From contig JAGGDZ010000068.1 of NCBI GenBank assembly GCA_024648655.1, forward strand, positions 1 through 10,159: a DNA stretch of 10,159 bases, given 5' to 3'. Positions 5,371 to 10,159 of this stretch are shown here, piece after piece (within the stretch, counting starts at the first letter, position 1; every line of letters starts with the position of its first letter). Both the position numbers and the translations under genes were made by a program. Under the pieces are notes generated by a model. That model worked only from the letters and a program-made list of their open reading frames with translations, did no database searches and had not been told where the DNA came from. Origin of the DNA: Chloroflexota bacterium (GTDB lineage Bacteria > Chloroflexota > Dehalococcoidia > Lucifugimonadales > JADFKI01).

Positions 5371-6273
5371 CTAGATTGTGGGGTAGTGCAGTCGTCCCTG
5401 CCTCTCCGTCTGCGCCATATATACATCGCCCCCGCCCGTCGTTACATATAGCGTAGTCAGGTCGGCGCCCCCGAACGAGCAGTTTGTGGGCCTGTCCGTA
5501 GGCGTGCGGTGCGTCTCCAGCACTTCGCCATCCGGCGCGAACACATACACCATCGGCCCCGGTCCGCTCTCGTCGAATCCGGCCGTCGCCACGATGTTGC
5601 CCTCCGTGTCCAGCACCATCCCGTCGATGCCTCGATGCGCCCCGAAGTCGTGCAGCACCGCGTATTCGCCCAGGCTGCCGTCCGCGTTCACAGGATACCC
5701 GCGCAGTTCCCGCTTCTCGTCCGCGTCCCGCCCCGACTGCGCCACATAAAGCACGCTGTAGTCCAGCGAGAACAGCAGCCCGTTCGGACGCGTCGTGTCG
5801 AAGGTAACCCGCGTGATAGACCAGCTTCCGTCATCCTGTTCGTCCAGCCGATACACGGAGTCGTGGTCCAAGTCCTTGTTCGAGCGGTCGTTGCTCCACT
5901 CGCCGCCCGCGCCTTCATAGAACGGGTCCGTGAACCACACGCTGCCATTCTGGTCGATAGCAAGGTCGTTCGGCACATTCAGCCGCTTACCCTCGAACCC
6001 GTCCGCCAGCACAGTCGTCGAGCCGTCCGCCTCGTAGCGCACCACTCGCCGCCCGCCGCCCTCGCAGGCATACAAGCGGCCCTCCGAGTCGAACATCAGC
6101 CCATTCGCATTGTTCGTATCCGACCGATAGATGCTCGATCCTCTGTCCTGCGGGTCATATCGGATGATCCTGTTCCCCGGGATATGCGTGAACAGGAGCG
6201 CGCTCCCGTCCCACGCGGGACCCTCAGCAGTACCGCCATAAGGCCCGTTGACCAAAATAAATTGCCAGCTCAT
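5371..6273 (-). CDS. SMP-30/gluconolactonase/LRE family lactonase
   Basis: This 300-residue protein is a six-bladed beta-propeller of the SMP-30 family, at the usual length. The enzymes hydrolyse sugar lactones using one divalent metal ion. Expected metal ligands are visible: Glu17 in AEGPAWDG, Asn164 in RPNGLLFSLD and Asp217 in GIDGMVLD. Asn102 in LNVPNDLAID is the conserved residue of the substrate pocket. Repeating blade motifs such as GRLYACEGG, GSVWFTDP and GNIVATAGF are regularly spaced. There is no signal peptide, so it should be cytoplasmic. The ATG has AAAGGA 6 nt upstream, and this Shine-Dalgarno lies in a copy of the dispersed TCCATCCTG repeat. It follows the aldolase gene by 66 bp on the same strand, so it is probably the second gene of that operon. 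The lactone substrate is unknown; a hexono- or pentonolactone is likely. Confidence 0.9.
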   Translation of the reverse strand: MSWQFILVNGPYGGTAEGPAWDGSALLFTHIPGNRIIRYDPQDRGSSIYRSDTNNANGLMFDSEGRLYACEGGGRRVVRYEADGSTTVLADGFEGKRLNVPNDLAIDQNGSVWFTDPFYEGAGGEWSNDRSNKDLDHDSVYRLDEQDDGSWSITRVTFDTTRPNGLLFSLDYSVLYVAQSGRDADEKRELRGYPVNADGSLGEYAVLHDFGAHRGIDGMVLDTEGNIVATAGFDESGPGPMVYVFAPDGEVLETHRTPTDRPTNCSFGGADLTTLYVTTGGGDVYMAQTERQGRLHYPTI

Positions 6274-6277
6274 AATT

Positions 6278-6302
6278 TATCCTTTCCATCCTGTCTATCT
6301 TG
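6278..6302. repeat. Dispersed TCCATCCTG repeat copy at the lactonase ribosome binding site
   Basis: The stretch reads TATCCTTTCCATCCTG followed by TCTATCTTG. On the minus strand it gives GGATGGAAAGGATA directly before the lactonase ATG, and so supplies its Shine-Dalgarno. The same core is at 673-710 and 8721-8729. Confidence 0.6.
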
Positions 6303-6309
6303 TTAGCCC

Positions 6310-6324
6310 CGGTCTGACAGACCG
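6310..6324. repeat. 15-bp perfect dyad between aldolase and lactonase genes (candidate operator)
   Basis: CGGTCTG-A-CAGACCG is a perfect palindrome with one central base, located between the aldolase stop (6340) and the lactonase start (6273). The 17 bases from 6314 match 7472-7488, upstream of the MFS gene, at 15 positions. A related TGACAGACGG overlaps the aldolase -35 box. Confidence 0.55.
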
Positions 6325-6339
6325 AAATACTGATCGACT

Positions 6340-7167
6340 TTATATCACTTCCTCCGACTCCCCCACATCCTCAGCAGCCCCGCCGCCAAGCTCCGCGCCC
6401 ACAGCCTTGATAGTCCCGAACTCCTCTCGATATGCGTTGTGCATGCTCCGCGCATCGCTGCTGTACAGCACGAACCGCGCCCCCTCCGCCAGCCACTTCG
6501 TCGTCAGCTCCACCGTCTGATGGTGAATCAGAGTCGGCACGTCAGCAGCTTGGCACTTCGCGATAATCTCTCGCAGCGCAGCCTCATAGTCCGGATGGTC
6601 GTACTCGTCCGGAATACCCAGCGTAATGCTCAAGTCGTTCGGCCCCACGAATATCGCGTCTATGTCCCGAACCTTCAGGATATTCTCCAGGTTCTCGATA
6701 GCCGGCACGCTTTCGATGCCGATGATGCACACATTGTTAGCGTTGCGCGCCGCCAGATAGTCCTTCGTAGCCTGGCTGGGAAACTCTCCACTATCCACCG
6801 CCTTCCGCACCAGCTCTCCCTTCAACGGACGCCACTTAGCGGCGCCCACCACCTCCTTCACCTCGTCCACCGTCTCGCAGTACGGCGCAAGAATCCCCTG
6901 CGCCCCAGCGTCCAGCGCCATCGTCACATAGTGCGAGTCCGGTATCGGAATCCGCACGATAGGCACCACCCCGCTGAAAGTGAACGCCGCGATAAAGTCC
7001 GCAACATCCATCCTTCCGCGCGGCGAGTGCTCCGTATCGATAATCACATAATCAATTCCGAAATTCGCAAACGCCGAAGTCCAGCGCGGGTTGCGTCCCA
7101 TGCTGATCATCGTGCCATACACAATCCCCCCGCCATGCACCCGTTCCTTCAATTCTGCCCCGTTCAT
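6340..7167 (-). CDS. HpcH/HpaI family aldolase (2-keto-3-deoxy acid type)
   Basis: This 275-residue class II, metal-dependent aldolase has a TIM-barrel fold. Such enzymes cleave 4-hydroxy-2-oxo acids to pyruvate and an aldehyde; the family includes HpaI, GarL and RhmA. The active site appears complete: Asp44 and His47 in IIDTEHSP, Arg72 in VRIPIP, Glu152 in GIESVPAIE and Asp178 in GPNDLSITLG. These align with the HpaI residues Asp42, His45, Arg70, Glu149 and Asp175. I chose the ATG at 7167 because GGAGGG lies 5 nt upstream and the product starts MNGAELKERV, right for the family. The frame is open to an ATG at 7308, but a good promoter lies between the two starts and the extra 47 residues look non-homologous. 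It is the first gene of an operon with the lactonase and is divergent from an MFS carrier, which suggests uptake and breakdown of a sugar acid. The exact substrate is unknown. Confidence 0.92.
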   Translation of the reverse strand: MNGAELKERVHGGGIVYGTMISMGRNPRWTSAFANFGIDYVIIDTEHSPRGRMDVADFIAAFTFSGVVPIVRIPIPDSHYVTMALDAGAQGILAPYCETVDEVKEVVGAAKWRPLKGELVRKAVDSGEFPSQATKDYLAARNANNVCIIGIESVPAIENLENILKVRDIDAIFVGPNDLSITLGIPDEYDHPDYEAALREIIAKCQAADVPTLIHHQTVELTTKWLAEGARFVLYSSDARSMHNAYREEFGTIKAVGAELGGGAAEDVGESEEVI

Positions 7168-7247
7168 AAAGCCCTCCAAGTCCAAAAACGCTAATTCCGT
7201 GTCATCTGTGCCTTCAGTGGCACTCCACCCTGCATTTACCCCGATGA

Positions 7248-7275
7248 ATTGTATCCTGCGCCGTCCGTCTGTCAA
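7248..7275 (-). promoter_or_regulatory. Sigma70-type promoter for the aldolase-lactonase operon
   Basis: On the minus strand, a perfect TTGACA (7275-7270), a 16-bp spacer and TACAAT (7253-7248, 5/6) are seen. Transcription would start near 7241, about 74 nt before the ATG at 7167. The -35 box overlaps TGACAGACGG, which resembles the half-site of the dyad at 6310-6324. Confidence 0.72.
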
Positions 7276-7382
7276 GTACGCCCCGGTTAGCAGGCATCTC
7301 AACATCACTCTTCCTTATCCGCGCTTCAACCAATCTTCACTAGCATTAATGTTCGCCTGTGCGATAGCATAGGTCATGAACA

Positions 7383-7415
7383 GGAATACAGCCTTCCTGA
7401 AGAAGGCGATATTCC
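7383..7415. repeat. Strong hairpin in the aldolase/MFS divergent region
   Basis: GGAATA (7383-7388) pairs with TATTCC (7410-7415). Inside, after a 2x2 internal loop, GCCTTC (7391-7396) pairs with GAAGGC (7402-7407) around CTGAA. The total is 12 bp. No T-run follows on either strand. The left arm shares CAGGAATAC with the palindrome at 1956-1973, hinting at a common small repeat family. Confidence 0.65.
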
Positions 7416-7510
7416 GTCTGAAATCTGACTCCTAACGGCACACCCAACAGCCGAATACTGTACACTGACACCTGACGGACCGAAAAACTAACCGACCATC
7501 AGGACACGCC

Positions 7511-8746
7511 TTGCGCCGCATAAACTACGCCTGGATCATCCTGGCGACCGGCTTCACCGTGCTCTTCTTCAGCAGCGGCTCTCGGTTCGCCTTTGGCTTG
7601 CTTCTCAAGCCGATGAGCGAGGACCTTGAGCTAAGCCGCTCCGCGCTATCCCTAGCCGCGACCTGCTTCATGATTGTCGGCGCCGTCACAATGCCCTTCG
7701 TCGGTAGGCTAGTTGACAGCTTCAGCGTCCGAAAGGTCGTCTCCGTCGCGGTGATCATCGCCTCCGTCGGCATCGGCCTCATGGGACTGGCCGAGACTCA
7801 GTGGCAGGTCATCCTGCTGTACGGCATCATCTTCGCCATCGGCAACGGCGGCTCCTCCGTCGGTCCCATCGGCGTCATGATTAGCCGCTGGTTCGAGCGC
7901 GGCAGGGGCACAGCCACCAGCGCGGCAATGTCCGGCAACGCGCTTGGCCAGCTTGTCATCATCACCGCCCTCGCCTCCGCTCTGGTGCATATAGGCTGGC
8001 GCAACGCATACATTACGCTGGGTATCGTCAACCTCATCATTGTCGTCCCGCTGGTCATCGCCTTCGCGCGCCCTAATCCCGAGCCTCGCCACTCCGATGG
8101 CACAGACACGCCCCAGCGACCCGAAACCGCCACCCTCCCCGCAAAGACCATCTTCACATCCCGCCAACTCTGGCTGCTGCTCGTCGTTTACGCCATCTGC
8201 GGCTTCCATGACTTCTTCGTCGCAACCCACATCGTCGCCTTCGCCCAGGACAAGGGACTGACCGCAGCATTCTCCGGCACCCTCTACGCCTTCATGGGCT
8301 TGCTGGGACTGTTCGGCGTCATGTCCGCAGGCATCCTCGCCGACCGCTTCGGCTCCACGCACCCCACCGTGCTCTGCTTCCTCGCCCGCATCGCCTGCTT
8401 CGCCCTGATAATCCTGTCTCAGAGCGCCCTCGCGATAGTGGTCTTCGCGCTGCTCTACGGCTTCACCTTCCTGATAACCGCGCCCCTCACCGTAACATTC
8501 GCGGGTAGCATGTTCGGCGCGCCCCGCCTCGGCATGATGAGCGGCATCATCAACATGACCCACCACATCGCCGGGGGACTCGGCGCACTCATCGGAGGCA
8601 TAGTCTTCGACACGCGCGGCAGTTACGACGCCGCCTTCATCCTCATGCTCGCCCTTTCCGTCATAGCCACCGCCCTCACATTCACCATCCGCGAGCGCCT
8701 AATATCTCAACCCTATCCTCTCCATCCTGCCCATCCATGTAGCTAG
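7511..8746 (+). CDS. MFS transporter, OFA/monocarboxylate-porter-like
   Basis: This 411-residue membrane protein has about 12 transmembrane segments, the two halves joined by a polar loop at about 187-215 (RPNPEPRHSDGTDTPQRP). It starts at TTG 7511 (MRRINYAWII) with AGGA 6 nt upstream. MFS motif A-like loops appear twice: GRLVDSFSVRKV at 65-76 and GILADRFGS at 274-282. The N-terminus, with YAWIILATGF and FGLLLKPMSEDLELSRS, resembles oxalate/formate antiporter and monocarboxylate-porter-like families, so an organic-acid substrate is plausible. It is divergent from the aldolase operon and may import that pathway's substrate; this is inference. The last residues, PYPLHPAHPCS, are coded by a copy of the dispersed TCCATCCTG repeat and are probably not functional protein. 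Its stop overlaps that of the next, converging gene. Confidence 0.88.
   Translation: MRRINYAWIILATGFTVLFFSSGSRFAFGLLLKPMSEDLELSRSALSLAATCFMIVGAVTMPFVGRLVDSFSVRKVVSVAVIIASVGIGLMGLAETQWQVILLYGIIFAIGNGGSSVGPIGVMISRWFERGRGTATSAAMSGNALGQLVIITALASALVHIGWRNAYITLGIVNLIIVVPLVIAFARPNPEPRHSDGTDTPQRPETATLPAKTIFTSRQLWLLLVVYAICGFHDFFVATHIVAFAQDKGLTAAFSGTLYAFMGLLGLFGVMSAGILADRFGSTHPTVLCFLARIACFALIILSQSALAIVVFALLYGFTFLITAPLTVTFAGSMFGAPRLGMMSGIINMTHHIAGGLGALIGGIVFDTRGSYDAAFILMLALSVIATALTFTIRERLISQPYPLHPAHPCS
8714..8735. repeat. Dispersed TCCATCCTG repeat copy at the end of the MFS gene
   Basis: TATCCTCTCCATCCTG followed by CCCATC lies in the last codons of the first MFS gene. It matches the copies near 673-710 and 6278-6302 in the core and in the preceding TATCC. 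Confidence 0.6.
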
Positions 8747-9993
8747 TCCCCGGCAGTCGCCTGCCCCGGCATCTTCGTGGGGGATTTGGCATTTCCGATG
8801 ACGAAACCGAGTGCGCCAAGCAGCGCGCCTATGCCTGTCAGCCCGAAGGTGTTCGCCGTTCCGATGACTTGATGCACAGGTATAAACACGAGCGCCCCGA
8901 ACGAACCGCCCACATCCCAAGCCTGCTGCAATGTCGCCATAGCGGCGCCGCGCTCTCGCATCGACGCCCGATCCACGGTGAACGACTGGATGCCCGGCTG
9001 CAACATCCCGAAGCCCAGCCCTGCGAAAAATCCGCCGCTCAGGAACATCGCCTGAAAGAATGAGCCGTTCAGTACGAACATCGCCGTCGCAACGGAAAGC
9101 AGCCCCGGAATGATGACTGTGGGGCGCCCATACTTGTCTGCGATAGGTCCCGCCGCCGCCATAGCGAACATCGACACAATGGAAAACACGGTGTAGTACA
9201 GCCCCGGATTGCCGAGGTTTTTCTCGTGCGCCAGCAGCGGCAGATAAGTATTCGTAGGCGCTGTGGTGAACGTGTATGTCAGGAATACCAGTGTGGGGAA
9301 TATCGCCGAGCGCGCGACGAGTGGCGGTTTTCTGTCCGGCGTCCTCGCATCCCTGGCGGGCGATGGCGCTGGCCTCTGGAACGAGATACGGCTTGCCGAT
9401 ATTCGCCAGCAGGCAGCCGTTCCGATAGACGCCGCCAGCGCCGAAAACAGGAATGCGTTGTGAGATCCAGCGTTCTCATACAGGAACGACGCCATGAATG
9501 GCGAGTACAGGAAAGAGATGTTGATGGCGTTGCCCATGTACGCCATCGCCTCAGCGCGGCGAGTGGGCGGAGCTAGGTTCGCCACTATGGTCGATGTCGC
9601 CACCGGCCCCAGCGCGAGCCCCACGCCTTGCAGCATCCGCATCGGTATCAGCCACCACGCGCTGAGCGCGAAGATGTACGACAGGCTGCCAAGGGCGACG
9701 ATGATAGTGCCTATCACCGCAACGCGCTTCGGTCCTAGCGTATATATCCACTGCCCGCCGAATGGCCGTATCACCAATCCTACGAAGCCGAACGCCGCTA
9801 CGATGAGCGGAAGATGATACGCAAGGTCGCCGCCCAAGTCTATGGCGAACGGTGGGATGATGGTCAGCGTAGCCGTATAGCCCGCGAACATGAAGTGCCC
9901 CGTCAGCAGGGTTAGGACGAAGTCGGTTGTCCAAAGCTCGTCCCGTCGAAACCTGACGCGGAGCGAGTCTATCTGCCTGATTAACTCGTTCAC
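8743..9993 (-). CDS. MFS transporter, sugar/drug-efflux-like
   Basis: This 416-residue MFS protein has about 12 predicted membrane segments and is not closely similar to its neighbour. After a charged N-terminus of about 22 residues, TM1 begins at FVLTLLTGHFMFAGY. Motif B-like RMLQGVGLALGP is at 119-130, PTRRAEAMAYMGN at 143-155, and the second-half motif A-like GPIADKYGRP at 282-291. A polar loop with PAPSPARDARTPDRKPP (about 208-224) separates the halves. This pattern resembles the YfcJ/YhhS-like and related putative efflux or sugar-efflux MFS groups; the substrate is unknown. The start is GTG 9993; the frame is open further up, but no other ATG, GTG or TTG is available and no good Shine-Dalgarno is seen. 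A weak candidate promoter lies about 55-80 bp upstream. The stop codon shares CTAG (8743-8746) with the converging MFS gene. Confidence 0.87.
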   Translation of the reverse strand: MNELIRQIDSLRVRFRRDELWTTDFVLTLLTGHFMFAGYTATLTIIPPFAIDLGGDLAYHLPLIVAAFGFVGLVIRPFGGQWIYTLGPKRVAVIGTIIVALGSLSYIFALSAWWLIPMRMLQGVGLALGPVATSTIVANLAPPTRRAEAMAYMGNAINISFLYSPFMASFLYENAGSHNAFLFSALAASIGTAACWRISASRISFQRPAPSPARDARTPDRKPPLVARSAIFPTLVFLTYTFTTAPTNTYLPLLAHEKNLGNPGLYYTVFSIVSMFAMAAAGPIADKYGRPTVIIPGLLSVATAMFVLNGSFFQAMFLSGGFFAGLGFGMLQPGIQSFTVDRASMRERGAAMATLQQAWDVGGSFGALVFIPVHQVIGTANTFGLTGIGALLGALGFVIGNAKSPTKMPGQATAGD

Positions 9994-10045
9994 GGTAATA
10001 CGATAATCCCGTTCGTGGTGAATCTGTCGAACCGCAGTCCGCTAT

Positions 10046-10073
10046 ATTATGCAGCTTGCTAAGCAGACTTTAA
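10046..10073 (-). promoter_or_regulatory. Weak candidate promoter for the second MFS gene
   Basis: On the minus strand, TTAAAG (10073-10068), a 16-bp spacer and CATAAT (10051-10046, 5/6) are present. The -35 match is poor, so this is tentative. Confidence 0.3.
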
Positions 10074-10123
10074 CACATACTCATTCCATCTACGCCATCA
10101 TCTGTACCCATTTCGCCGAGCGA

Positions 10124-10144
10124 GATTGCAGTGAGACTGCAATC
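10124..10144. repeat. Perfect 8-bp inverted repeat near the right edge
   Basis: GATTGCAG-TGAGA-CTGCAATC forms a perfect 8-bp stem with a 5-nt loop. It is followed on the plus strand by GCTTTATAC, too few T residues for a confident terminator. It lies upstream of the second MFS gene and may be an operator or a small repeat. No gene is evident from 9994 to the end of the window. Confidence 0.6.
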
Positions 10145-10159
10145 GCTTTATACTCACGG

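Larger units (their letters stand above)
7168..7510. other. Divergent intergenic region between aldolase and MFS genes (343 bp)
   Basis: I find no gene here. It holds the aldolase promoter (7248-7275), a strong hairpin (7383-7415), a possible regulator half-site (7473-7482) and the MFS ribosome binding site AGGA at 7501-7504. I could not identify a convincing promoter for the MFS gene. Confidence 0.6.

Noticed and set aside
5363..5380. CCCC/GGGG hairpin around the lactonase stop as a terminator
   Set aside because: The stem is only 4 bp, lies over the stop codon and has no T-run after it.
5509..6306. 265-codon plus-strand frame opposite the lactonase
   Set aside because: It is an Arg/Val/His-rich shadow translation of a GC-rich gene, with no Shine-Dalgarno and no domain.
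6439..7194. 251-codon plus-strand frame opposite the aldolase
   Set aside because: It is antisense to an aldolase with a complete active site, and its product is Arg/His-rich without a domain.
7168..7308. Upstream in-frame ATG for the aldolase, adding 47 residues
   Set aside because: The promoter at 7248-7275 lies inside the extension, and ATG 7167 has GGAGGG and the normal family N-terminus.
7709..8566. 285-codon open frame on the minus strand inside the first MFS gene
   Set aside because: Its product is a low-complexity Gly/Glu/Asp/Ala-rich string with no domain. It is the antisense shadow of a clear membrane protein with strong codon bias.
1..10159. GCCGAGCGAGAT shared in inverted orientation by the two window ends (near 8-19 and 10115-10126)
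   Set aside because: A 12-bp match is expected by chance in a 10-kb self-comparison and does not extend.

Overview
The window reads as a bacterial chromosome segment that is GC-rich outside one central stretch. Gene density is high and the content is mostly catabolic: a GYD-domain protein, a Gfo/Idh/MocA-type protein, an SMP-30 lactonase, an HpcH/HpaI aldolase, two MFS carriers, a fold-type I aminotransferase and a Uma2-type nuclease. This mix, with Uma2 genes and short dispersed intergenic repeats, recalls uncultivated marine or sponge-associated bacteria such as SAR202-type Chloroflexota. That taxonomic guess is inference; no marker gene is present.

Layout. (1) 1-1889, minus strand: an aminotransferase followed by a Uma2 family gene cut by the left edge. 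(2) 1890-2488: a divergent intergenic region carrying four small inverted repeats and a good sigma70-type promoter, then the plus-strand GYD-domain gene. (3) 2489-3776: a repeat-rich convergent gap, then a minus-strand Gfo/Idh/MocA gene with its own TATAAT promoter. This protein keeps the nucleotide-binding glycine loop but lacks the residues expected for Lys/Asp/His dehydrogenase catalysis. (4) About 3890-5312, plus strand: a visibly AT-richer pair coding for an exported protein and a probable lipoprotein, neither recognised. An imperfect 11-13 bp tandem duplication appears to break the reading frame inside the signal peptide of the first. (5) 5371-7167, minus strand: an aldolase-lactonase operon behind a TTGACA-N16-TACAAT promoter. 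(6) 7511-9993: two MFS transporters facing each other, whose stop codons share one CTAG.

Working together. The lactonase, the 2-keto acid aldolase, the divergent MFS carrier and possibly the Gfo/Idh protein fit part of a non-phosphorylating sugar or sugar-acid oxidation route. The expected dehydratase is absent from the window. A short motif (TGACAGACCG-like) occurs at the aldolase -35 box, as a perfect 15-bp dyad between aldolase and lactonase, and upstream of the MFS gene, so a shared regulator is plausible.

The most notable points are the active-site-altered Gfo/Idh protein, the orphan secreted/lipoprotein pair with its disrupted signal peptide, the candidate operator set, and a dispersed TCCATCCTG repeat at gene boundaries. 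I see no tRNA, rRNA, CRISPR array, transposase or phage gene.
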